From: Paracoccaceae bacterium
GTDB taxonomy: Bacteria > Pseudomonadota > Alphaproteobacteria > Rhizobiales > Stappiaceae
DNA: 33,986 nt
Assembly (NCBI GenBank): GCA_013373445.1
Contig: JABXHV010000176.1
Span: forward strand, 1-33,986
Direction: 5' to 3'
Shown here: positions 25,481-32,914 of the stretch, in pieces
Position numbering within the stretch: the first letter of the stretch is position 1
How the letters are laid out: each line of letters begins with the position of its first letter
Notes under the pieces: generated by a model
What the model was told of the DNA's origin: nothing
Database searches by the model: none
Seen by the model: the letters and a program-made list of their open reading frames with translations, nothing else
Translations under genes and position numbers: made by a program

Positions 25481-26653
25481 TTACATGTTGTCTGAAGACA
25501 TCCGGCAAGAGCCAGCGTAGGCATCGCCGACATCATCGAAGAGCTTTTGAACGACTTGAGTTGAATAGCGAGAACCCGCTTTGACGGCGCGGGCCAGATA
25601 GTAGTCCTGAATCGGAAAATGGTTCTTGTTGAACTTGAAATCCCCGCGCACGCTTTGAAAGGGTGCGGCTTCAAGCGCTGTGCGAATGGACAGTTGATCT
25701 GCGCCCTTTCCTGCCATTTGATAGGCAGCGTCCAGCAACCGGGCAGCGTCGTACCCCTGCGCCGCATAGTGCGATGGCATGTAGCCATAACTCTTCAGGA
25801 AGGAACGCACGAAAACCTTGTTGGCCGTATTGTCGAGATCCGGCGCCCAGCCTGCGGCCGACAGCAGATCGATGGCGCTGTCCATTGTTTCAGGCAAGGT
25901 GAGTTCGGTGATGGTTTCAGCCGACAGAAACGGGATCCTGTATTTCATCCCGAAGCGGGTGAACTGGCGCACCAGACTGATGCCCATCCCCCCGGGCATG
26001 AACGTATAGACCGCATCGGGCTTGAGTTTGCCGACCTGTTTCAGTTCGTCTGAAAAATCAAATTTGCCGAGTTCTGTGTAGATCTCGGCCACGACATTGC
26101 CATTGAAGTGCCGCTTGAAGGCTGCGACGGCTGCCTGCCCTGCAACGAATTTCGGGGCGATAACGACAACATCCCGATAGCCTTCCTGCGTCGCATGGCG
26201 GCCCATGGCCTCATGCGGTTGATCACTTTGAGGAGCAACGGAAAAGTAATTTGGATTGCAGCCCGGTCCAGCGAACATTGCAGGACCCGCGCCAGTGGCA
26301 ACCATCAACATGCGTGCCGAAAGGACTGGCTGTTGGATGGCCCGCACAATACTGGGATAGGTTCCGCCGACCACGATATCGATCTTGTCTTTTGCAAGCA
26401 GGTCCTTGACTTCCTGGCGGGCAACTTCGGGGTTCAGCTTATCATCGATCTCTATGACAACAGTTGGACGCCCTCCGACCGTTCCGTTGCGGCTATTGAC
26501 CCCAAGCATGAACCCATCGCGCATGTGCAAGCCGGCCACGCTTGCAGGCCCACTGAGCGTGGATACGAACCCCACTCTCAATGTGTCTGCCTGCGCCGCA
26601 CACGTCCCAAAAAGACATGCCGCGAGCCCCAAAGCGCGTGTCAGTTGTTTCAT
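25481..26653 (-). CDS. ABC-type (Leu/Ile/Val-like) periplasmic solute-binding protein
   Basis: The 390-residue protein starts with a signal peptide (MKQLTRALGLAACLFGTCAAQA, cleavage near residue 22). It continues TLRVGFVSTLSGPASVAGLHMRDGFMLGVN, the N-terminal motif of the type I binding proteins of branched-chain amino acid and amide transporters. VVGGTYPSIVRAIQQPV, VVVIAPKFVAGQAAV and LKQVGKLKPDAVYTFMPGG follow the two-lobe pattern. No permease or ATPase genes are nearby, so it is an orphan. The ATG at 26653 is chosen over 26707, because it yields a proper signal peptide. The ligand is unknown. It is convergent with the LLM gene with only 19 bases between stops, and divergent from an unrecognised gene with stacked inverted repeats between. 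Confidence 0.88.
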   Translation of the reverse strand: MKQLTRALGLAACLFGTCAAQADTLRVGFVSTLSGPASVAGLHMRDGFMLGVNSRNGTVGGRPTVVIEIDDKLNPEVARQEVKDLLAKDKIDIVVGGTYPSIVRAIQQPVLSARMLMVATGAGPAMFAGPGCNPNYFSVAPQSDQPHEAMGRHATQEGYRDVVVIAPKFVAGQAAVAAFKRHFNGNVVAEIYTELGKFDFSDELKQVGKLKPDAVYTFMPGGMGISLVRQFTRFGMKYRIPFLSAETITELTLPETMDSAIDLLSAAGWAPDLDNTANKVFVRSFLKSYGYMPSHYAAQGYDAARLLDAAYQMAGKGADQLSIRTALEAAPFQSVRGDFKFNKNHFPIQDYYLARAVKAGSRYSTQVVQKLFDDVGDAYAGSCRMSSDNM

Positions 26654-26720
26654 CTGGCCCCAAACCAATGCAATTTGCTTGCACGCCCACAAGTTCCCAA
26701 TATGCAAATCATAGACGTGT

Positions 26721-26751
26721 TCAGTATTTAAAATGTAAACACTGAGTGTTT
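26721..26751. promoter_or_regulatory. Overlapping inverted repeats in a divergent promoter region
   Basis: TCAGTATTTA (26721-26730) and TAAACACTGA (26736-26745) form an inverted repeat with one mismatch. The second arm also forms a perfect palindrome AAACACT-G-AGTGTTT (26737-26751). Three related half-sites in alternating orientation suggest cooperative binding of a regulator between the binding-protein gene and the gene at 26835. No adjacent regulator gene offers a name. Confidence 0.5.
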
Positions 26752-26834
26752 TCCCTTATCAGCGCAGAAATGGACATTTCAGTTCATCTGGCCTAAATTT
26801 CCGCCCGACAATGATTTGTTCAAAGAGCGGCTAA

Positions 26835-27443
26835 ATGACTGAAATCGAACGCCTGTTCCAAAGCGTTTTGCGCCTGTGCCGTTTGGCGTTTCGACGTCTT
26901 CCGGTGGCTGGGCGATGCAGGCTGCAAATCGCGACATTGATCGTGACGCTCGCCGGAGCCTGGGTTGGGCTGAGTGTGGTCATGCCGGGCTCACTTGCCG
27001 CTGCAGACGGCCTCTCGATTGAAGGCCTCCCGGATCAACCACAGGTGATCGAGCATATGCCGATCCACCCCGGCACTGATTGTGATGCCTATGCCAGCGC
27101 TTATGCCGATCGTTTTCTGGGAACTGGCGACCCAAATGGTGACATCGTTGCCGATGCGATGGAGGGCTACGTCGAAGGCGGTGCCTGGGCCGGTAGACGC
27201 GGTGCCGAGCGAGGCGCTGTTGCCGGAGGAGCCGGTGCTGTCATGCGAAACTACTCCAACTACCCTGGTGGTTGGGAGGCGATGTACGAAGTTGGCTGGC
27301 AGATCTGCATCAGCCAGCAAAACTCTGGCAGCGTCGGCGGCTCTATGGGCACAGGACCAAATCGAGGTTGCCGATCCTCTGCCACGATCAGCAAAAACCC
27401 TCCCGGGCCCTATACAACACGTTCAGCTCCTGGCTGCCGCTGA
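26835..27443 (+). CDS. Unrecognised membrane-anchored or exported protein with a glycine-rich segment
   Basis: I do not recognise this 202-residue protein. A basic N-terminus is followed by one hydrophobic stretch at about 31-56 (ATLIVTLAGAWVGLSVVM) ending in SLAAADG, which may be a signal anchor or a long signal peptide. Residues 83-100 (CDAYASAYADRFLGTGDP) precede a glycine/alanine-rich run at 111-135, GYVEGGAWAGRRGAERGAVAGG. That run resembles glycine-zipper segments of small envelope proteins. Four cysteines (83, 158, 179, 201) lie in the presumed exported part, which ends rich in Ser, Pro and Gly. A GAGCGG ribosome site precedes the ATG. It is divergent from the solute-binding protein and 142 bases ahead of chrA. 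No function can be assigned. Confidence 0.65.
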   Translation: MTEIERLFQSVLRLCRLAFRRLPVAGRCRLQIATLIVTLAGAWVGLSVVMPGSLAAADGLSIEGLPDQPQVIEHMPIHPGTDCDAYASAYADRFLGTGDPNGDIVADAMEGYVEGGAWAGRRGAERGAVAGGAGAVMRNYSNYPGGWEAMYEVGWQICISQQNSGSVGGSMGTGPNRGCRSSATISKNPPGPYTTRSAPGCR

Positions 27444-27585
27444 GCTTTTACAACCAAGTTCAGGTCGCCAGACAACGGCCGTCATCAACATGCCAAACAG
27501 TTTGAGTTAGAACACCGCGAACATAAACTGGCGAGCATGATTTTGAAGAGGGTCACCGATTGGTCTTGAGAACAGGCACTGCCCC

Positions 27586-28884
27586 ATGACGGCGCCCTCA
27601 TTCCGCGAAACCACATCGACATGGGCGCGCATCGGGCTCCTATCGTTCGGTGGGCCTGCCGCCCAATTCGCGTTGATGCACAAGACAATCGTCGATGAGA
27701 AGAAGTGGCTCTCCGAGCGCGACTACCTCAATGCGCTGTCGTTTTGCATGTTGCTGCCGGGTCCGGAAGCCATGCAACTTGCCACCTATTCAGGTTGGCG
27801 GCTCCACGGTGTTTTTGGAGGTCTGACCTCAGGTCTGCTCTTTGTCATGCCAGGTGCGTTGGTCATCCTGGCATTGGCCAGCATCTATCTTTTTTATGGC
27901 GAAGTTCCAGCTCTTCAATCCGCGTTCTTAGGCATTCAGGCAGCGATCCTGGTGATTGTCCTGGAAGCCCTGAACAAGGTGGCGCGCCGAAGCTTGACCG
28001 GTTCCCTGTCGTGGGTGATCGCCGGGGCGTCGTTCCTCGCACTGTTTCTGCTGGCAATCCCCTTCCCTATTGTTGTCCTGACTGCGGGTGTCTTGGGCCT
28101 CTTTCTGTCAAGAGATGATAGCGTCGGAGATCATGAACTGAATACACCCGATGGTGGCGTTTCCCCGCTCAAGACGCTATCGACCATAGCTATCTGGCTT
28201 GCCATCTGGTGGCTGCCAATCGGTGCCCTATGGCTTGTTTTTGATGCCACCTTGCTGAGCGAGATCGGGGTATTTTTCTCGAAATTGGCGACGGTGAGTT
28301 TTGGCGGCGCCTATGCGGTCCTCGCCTATGTGGCGCAAGACGCGGTTCAAACAAAGGCCTGGCTGAGCACACAGGAAATGCTGGACGGGCTCGGACTGGC
28401 GGAAACGACACCTGGACCGCTGATCCTTGTGACGGAGTTTGTGGGGTTTTTAGCAGGTGCGCGGGCAGAGGGCGGCACAAGTTGGAGCAATGGTCTCCTT
28501 GCGGCCCTGACGACTCTTTGGGCAACCTTCGCCCCGTGCTTTTTGTGGGTCTTCACAGGAGCCCCCTATATCGAGTGGATCGCCTCAAAACGACGTTTGC
28601 GCAATGCGCTTTCCTGCATCTCTGCAGCCGTTGTTGGCGTGATCTTGAACCTGTCCATATGGTTTGCGCTTCACGTCCTGTTCTCCGAGGTCTCACGAGA
28701 GCAATGGGGGGTCCTCACCCTTTCAGTGCCAAATGCGACAAGCCTGAATCTTCCTGCCCTGCTGCTGGCCATTCTTGCTGCGGTAATGCTTCTGGTTCTC
28801 AAACGTTCTGTGATCTTTGTCATCTTCTTCAGCGCACTTTTGGGATATCTCGGCCTCTACATCTTCCCGACACAGGGATTTTAA
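27586..28884 (+). CDS. chrA: ChrA-family chromate efflux transporter
   Basis: The protein is a long-type (two-domain) CHR transporter of 432 residues with about 10-12 membrane segments. The two homologous halves each carry the family motif. The first is RIGLLSFGGPAAQFALMHKTIV (about 15-36) with SFCMLLPGPEAMQLATYSG. The second is KLATVSFGGAYAVLAYVAQDAV (about 231-252) with GLAETTPGPLILVTEFVGF. Characterised members export chromate from the cytoplasm, giving chromate resistance; other members may carry related anions such as sulfate. No chrB or other metal-resistance gene adjoins it, so the physiological substrate is uncertain. The ribosome site before the ATG is weak (CAGGCA). Confidence 0.92.
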   Translation: MTAPSFRETTSTWARIGLLSFGGPAAQFALMHKTIVDEKKWLSERDYLNALSFCMLLPGPEAMQLATYSGWRLHGVFGGLTSGLLFVMPGALVILALASIYLFYGEVPALQSAFLGIQAAILVIVLEALNKVARRSLTGSLSWVIAGASFLALFLLAIPFPIVVLTAGVLGLFLSRDDSVGDHELNTPDGGVSPLKTLSTIAIWLAIWWLPIGALWLVFDATLLSEIGVFFSKLATVSFGGAYAVLAYVAQDAVQTKAWLSTQEMLDGLGLAETTPGPLILVTEFVGFLAGARAEGGTSWSNGLLAALTTLWATFAPCFLWVFTGAPYIEWIASKRRLRNALSCISAAVVGVILNLSIWFALHVLFSEVSREQWGVLTLSVPNATSLNLPALLLAILAAVMLLVLKRSVIFVIFFSALLGYLGLYIFPTQGF

Positions 28885-29011
28885 ACGTCCCGAGCGCCAT
28901 GGCTTGGGGAAAACCGCAAGGCCGGTTGACCAGAGGGCATTGATCCGCACACTTTGTTCTCCTGACTTGCGGCACATATTTGCAGCGTCATTGATTGACG
29001 AGAGAGGGCCC

Positions 29012-30193
29012 ATGAAACGCGTTTCCATTATTGCTCCATTGAGCGCCTGTTTATTGCTCGGATCCATTTCACTCAGCCAGGCAGCGCAATGCGGCGGCGA
29101 CTTTCAAACCTTCCTGAAAGGGGTTGAGCAGGAAGCTCTGGCGAAGGGCCTGAAAAAGCGAGCTATCAAGAAGACACTGCGCAATGCCGCGATAGATCGA
29201 AAAGTGCTGTCACGCGATCGCGCCCAGGGCGTTTTCAAGCTGGATTTCCTGACCTTCTCAAAGCGCGCGATCAGCGGCTACCGGCTGAAAAACGGCGCTG
29301 CGAAGATGAAACAATATTCAAACGTCTTCAAACGCGCTGCCAAGGACTATGGTGTTCCCGCACCCGTCATCACGGCGTTCTGGGCTCTGGAGACAGACTT
29401 TGGTGGTTTTCAGGGTGACTTCAACACAGTCAACGCGCTGGCCACCCTTGCTCATGACTGCCGGCGTCCGCACCTGTTCCGGCCGCAGTTAATTGCCGCG
29501 ATTGAAATGGTTCAACACGGCGATCTCAATCCGGCGACGATGACAGGTGCGTGGGCTGGCGAAATCGGCCAAGTGCAAATGCTGCCCGAAGACATCATCA
29601 AGTTCGGCAAGGACGGCGACCGGGACGGACATGTGCGCCTGAAGGCAAGTTCCCCTGACGCAATCATGACCGCTGCTGCCTTCATTCAGCATCTCGGTTG
29701 GCGACGCGGTGAGCCATGGCTCCAGGAAGTGAAAGTGCCGAGCAACCTGCCTTGGCACGAGACAGGCCTCGACAGCCCCAAGAAGGGCAGCGAATGGGCC
29801 CGCCTTGGGGTCAAGCCACGCTCAGGCAAGATCTCAAACATCCAGGCATCCCTGATCCTGCCCCAAGGACGCAAAGGCCCGGCGTTCCTCGCTTATCCGA
29901 ACTACCAGATCTATCTGGAATGGAACCAGTCCTTCATCTACACCACGACGGCGGCCTATCTGGCCACCCGGCTGAACGGCGCACCGGTCTACAATCAGGG
30001 CAATCCGGAAAAAGGCCTGAACGACGCACAGATGAAAGAGCTGCAGCGCAAGCTCAACAGTCTTGGCTATGATGTTGGAAAGATTGACGGGATTTTGGGC
30101 GCAGGAACGCGCAGTTCGGTTCAGGCAATCCAACACAAGCTTGGCATGCCTGCTGATGGTTGGCCAACGCCTGCCCTGCTGGCCAAGCTCTGA
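29012..30193 (+). CDS. Lytic murein transglycosylase with C-terminal peptidoglycan-binding domain
   Basis: The 393-residue protein cleaves the MurNAc-GlcNAc bond of peptidoglycan to give anhydro-muropeptides, in the periplasm. A signal peptide (MKRVSIIAPLSACLLLGSISLSQAA) leads into an MltB-like SLT_2 domain at about 28-330. APVITAFWALETDFGGFQGDFNTVNALATLA contains the expected catalytic Glu127, and GAWAGEIGQVQMLPEDIIKFG and PDAIMTAAAFIQHLGWRRGEPW are further family blocks. Residues 338-393 are a PG_binding_1 repeat (LQRKLNSLGYDVGKIDGILGAGTRSSVQAIQ). The ATG at 29012 follows GAGAGAGGG and gives the signal peptide; the reading frame extends upstream into chrA but without meaning. It lies 127 bases after chrA, and a strong hairpin follows the gene. 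Confidence 0.94.
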   Translation: MKRVSIIAPLSACLLLGSISLSQAAQCGGDFQTFLKGVEQEALAKGLKKRAIKKTLRNAAIDRKVLSRDRAQGVFKLDFLTFSKRAISGYRLKNGAAKMKQYSNVFKRAAKDYGVPAPVITAFWALETDFGGFQGDFNTVNALATLAHDCRRPHLFRPQLIAAIEMVQHGDLNPATMTGAWAGEIGQVQMLPEDIIKFGKDGDRDGHVRLKASSPDAIMTAAAFIQHLGWRRGEPWLQEVKVPSNLPWHETGLDSPKKGSEWARLGVKPRSGKISNIQASLILPQGRKGPAFLAYPNYQIYLEWNQSFIYTTTAAYLATRLNGAPVYNQGNPEKGLNDAQMKELQRKLNSLGYDVGKIDGILGAGTRSSVQAIQHKLGMPADGWPTPALLAKL

Positions 30194-30205
30194 CATATGA
30201 CTTTT

Positions 30206-30248
30206 CCTGTGGGCTGCTCCTGAAATACAGAAGAGAGCAGCCCACAGG
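30206..30248 (+). terminator. Intergenic hairpin between the transglycosylase and zntB genes
   Basis: A 14-base-pair perfect stem (CCTGTGGGCTGCTC with GAGCAGCCCACAGG) with a 15-base loop lies 12 bases after the transglycosylase stop, between convergent genes. Neither strand has a good U-run after it, so it may stop transcription inefficiently or protect 3' ends. Confidence 0.55.
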
Positions 30249-30308
30249 TAATCTGGCTGCGACCAGTTAAAAACGCGGACTCCAGGACGTACTCAGAGGC
30301 CGGCGGCT

Positions 30309-31238
30309 TCAGGTGATCCTCAGCCGCCAAATCAGCAAAAACTCCAGGAAGCCGAGAAAGACAATTCCAAGCGACACGCTCCAGAACGCCCAAGGCGTTT
30401 GAGTACCTGGAATCCCGGCCACATTCATTCCCAACATGCCGGTAATCAGACTCAGCGGCAGGAAGACGCCAGTCACAATCGACAAGAGAAGCATCGTTCG
30501 GTTCAGGCGCTCGGCAACACGCACCGAGAGAAAATCCTGCACGATGGCCGCGCGTGTGTGAATGCTGTCGAGTTGCTCGACAAGCCGTGTGATCCGATCA
30601 ACAACATCGCCCAGTCGTCGATCATGCACTTTGGTTTTCCATGGGTAACGCTCGGCGATCAGGACATCCAGTGCATCGCGCTGCGGCGCTATGAAACGCC
30701 TCATGACGACGACCTTCTTGCGCAAGTCGGCAATCGCATGACGCAACTCGGGAACCGACTTTTCTTCCTGAACGTCTTCCAGATTCTCCAGATCATCATC
30801 GAGTTCCTCTATAACCTCGTGAATGCGATCTGTAATTCGGTCCGTCAAGGAGACCAGAAAATCGCCCGTGCTGGAGGGGGCCGCCCCTCTGCGTTGTTCC
30901 GCGACCAATTCATCAACAGCGGCCATCTTGTGAACCTGATAGCTGACGACCCGCTCGCCATCGATCCAAAGGCGTACGGAGACCATGTCTTCAGGATCTA
31001 TCCCGGGCTCTGTATTGATCCCGCGTAAATTCAGCAGCGCGCCCTTTTCATGCGGGAAGCAACGGGGCCGGGTCTCCACTTCCGTCAGGCTCTTGGCGCT
31101 CAGATCATCGAGACCGATTTTCGTGCGCAACGCTTCGTGTAAATTGGGCACGTCCTTGTCGAGGCGAAACCAGGTTGCGGCTCCTGGATCACCAGGTCTG
31201 CCAAGAGCCATGCCTTCAATACCGTCTCCACCGCTCAT
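30309..31238 (-). CDS. zntB: ZntB/CorA-like divalent cation transporter
   Basis: The 309-residue protein belongs to the CorA superfamily of pentameric inner-membrane channels. The large N-terminal cytoplasmic domain is followed by a long stalk helix (about 130-245) and two membrane helices (about 248-267 and 283-304). The signature GMN stands at 270-272 in ITGMLGMNVAGIPGTQTPWAFW. The AGIPG loop, and not a CorA-like YGMNF-MPEL loop, points to ZntB, which moves zinc. The ATG at 31238 is chosen because GGAGG precedes it by 7 bases; an upstream ATG at 31289 would add a poorly supported extension. The direction of zinc movement in ZntB proteins has been debated, so I do not state import or export. 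Confidence 0.88.
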   Translation of the reverse strand: MSGGDGIEGMALGRPGDPGAATWFRLDKDVPNLHEALRTKIGLDDLSAKSLTEVETRPRCFPHEKGALLNLRGINTEPGIDPEDMVSVRLWIDGERVVSYQVHKMAAVDELVAEQRRGAAPSSTGDFLVSLTDRITDRIHEVIEELDDDLENLEDVQEEKSVPELRHAIADLRKKVVVMRRFIAPQRDALDVLIAERYPWKTKVHDRRLGDVVDRITRLVEQLDSIHTRAAIVQDFLSVRVAERLNRTMLLLSIVTGVFLPLSLITGMLGMNVAGIPGTQTPWAFWSVSLGIVFLGFLEFLLIWRLRIT

Positions 31239-31450
31239 CACAGCGCCTCCTTCTCCATCCATGGGGATCGTTTGATAACTATGCCCCAAGCAGGAAACGT
31301 TAGTCGCGGAAAATCATAAAGGCATTTCAAATAGACAGTTGGAGCCCATAGTTCGAAGCTTGCAAAGGTCTGATGAACCTCATGTTCAAGCAGACCTCAC
31401 GCCGACGCCGAACCTGGCAAAACTTGGCAACTTTGAAAAACAAAAGACAC

Positions 31451-32635
31451 TCAAGTCTTATCATCTTGCTGCGCCAGACCGATTTCGGCCAGGATTTCGT
31501 CAGTGTGTTGGCCCAGAGTTGGGGCCGCGGTATGGAGCGCCAGTTCGCTATCGGAAAATCTGATGGGCGTGCGCACAGAAGAAACCGTTCCGCCCTTCAC
31601 ACCTTCTGCTGGCAAATCAACCCGCATGCCGCGATGCTGAACCTGAGGATCGTTGAAGACATCCTCGACCGAGTTGATCGGACCGGCCGGAACACTCTTT
31701 GCTTCCAGAGCTGACAGAAGTCCATCCCGCGTGTGCTTGGCGGTTTCTTCCAGAAGGATCGGCACCAGTCGGTCCCGATTGGCAACGCGTGCCGAGTTGG
31801 TCGCAAAGGCCTCATCCAGCGCCAGTTCCGGGCGTCCCAGAACCTCACAGAACTTGACGAATTGACCGTCATTGCCCACAGCCACGATCAAATGACCATC
31901 CGATGATGGGAACACCTGATAAGGCACGATGTTGGGATGAGAATTTCCCAGCCGCGTCGGGGATTTGCCAGAGATGAAGTAGTTGAGCGCCTGGTTGGCC
32001 AGAACGCCTGTGAGGGAATCCAGAAGCGACATGTCAATATGTTCGCCAACGCCTGTCTGGTCGCGCTTGCGCAGTGCAGCCAAGACGCCGACAACACCGT
32101 AAAGACCGGTAAAAATATCAGCAAAGGCAACGCCAATTTTCTGCGGCTCGCCATCGGGTGCCCCCGTCAGGTCCATGATGCCGCCCATGCCCTGGATCAT
32201 GAAATCATAACCGGCACGATGGGCGTAAGGTCCGTCCTGGCCAAAGCCCGTTACCGAGCAATAGATCAGCCGTGGATTGATCTTTTTGAGGCTTTCATAA
32301 TCCAGCCCATATTTTTCCAGACCGCCCAGCTTGAAATTTTCCAGCAAGATATCAGCATCGGCAACAAGACACCGCACGACTTCCTGGCCTTCCTCGCTGC
32401 GAAAATCTGCCGTGATGGAGCGTTTTCCCCGATTGCAGGAATGGAAGTAAGCAGCGGTCTTGTCTCCGTTTTCAGATTCAACAAACGGAGGGCCCCATGT
32501 GCGCGTGTCGTCGCCTGCAGGACTCTCGACCTTGATCACATCCGCGCCAAGGTCCGCCAGTGTCTGACCAATCCATGGACCGGCCAGAATACGGGCCAGC
32601 TCAACCACTTTGACACCCTCAAGCGGTGCACTCAT
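31451..32635 (-). CDS. CaiB/BaiF family (class III) CoA-transferase
   Basis: The enzyme moves CoA between carboxylic acids through an aspartyl-CoA intermediate. The 394-residue protein has the family length and opens MSAPLEGVKVVELARILAGPWIGQTLADLGADVIKVESP. NRGKRSITADFRSEEGQEV, DILLENFKLGGLEKYGLDYESL and YCSVTGFGQDGPYAHRAGYDFMIQGMGG follow. The catalytic aspartate is expected at Asp173 in VAFADIFTGLYGVVGVLAAL. The C-terminal half has VPAGPINSVEDVFNDPQVQHRGM. The ATG at 32635 with GGAG upstream is preferred over a longer frame that runs into the pepN promoter. The acyl substrate cannot be told; no acyl-CoA dehydrogenase is adjacent. It is divergent from pepN across 279 bases in which I see no further gene. 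Confidence 0.92.
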   Translation of the reverse strand: MSAPLEGVKVVELARILAGPWIGQTLADLGADVIKVESPAGDDTRTWGPPFVESENGDKTAAYFHSCNRGKRSITADFRSEEGQEVVRCLVADADILLENFKLGGLEKYGLDYESLKKINPRLIYCSVTGFGQDGPYAHRAGYDFMIQGMGGIMDLTGAPDGEPQKIGVAFADIFTGLYGVVGVLAALRKRDQTGVGEHIDMSLLDSLTGVLANQALNYFISGKSPTRLGNSHPNIVPYQVFPSSDGHLIVAVGNDGQFVKFCEVLGRPELALDEAFATNSARVANRDRLVPILLEETAKHTRDGLLSALEAKSVPAGPINSVEDVFNDPQVQHRGMRVDLPAEGVKGGTVSSVRTPIRFSDSELALHTAAPTLGQHTDEILAEIGLAQQDDKT

Positions 32636-32914
32636 TCCAAACTCCAATAATGCCTTCTGATTGGCGCGGACGGATCCGGGGCCAATTGTTCTATTTTGCG
32701 GCAACACTGCCAGACAGAAGACCCAAGCACCAGTTAGAAAAGGGAATTTGATCATTCCGTATTGTCGGGAGCGGTGCTGCTGGCTCAGCTGTGTTTTGTT
32801 GCCCCAGGCTCTGGCGAAGTATCTGCTGGCGTCGTAAAGGTGGGACATCAGCGGACGCGGAAAGAAGCACCCTTTTCCCCAGCGTCCTCCAGAGAGTTTT
32901 GCGGAGAATTTCAA

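Noticed and set aside
25461-25481. Short inverted repeat ATCGAA...TTCGAT spanning both convergent stop codons
   Set aside because: Only six base pairs, AT-rich and without a U-run, so not supportable as a terminator.
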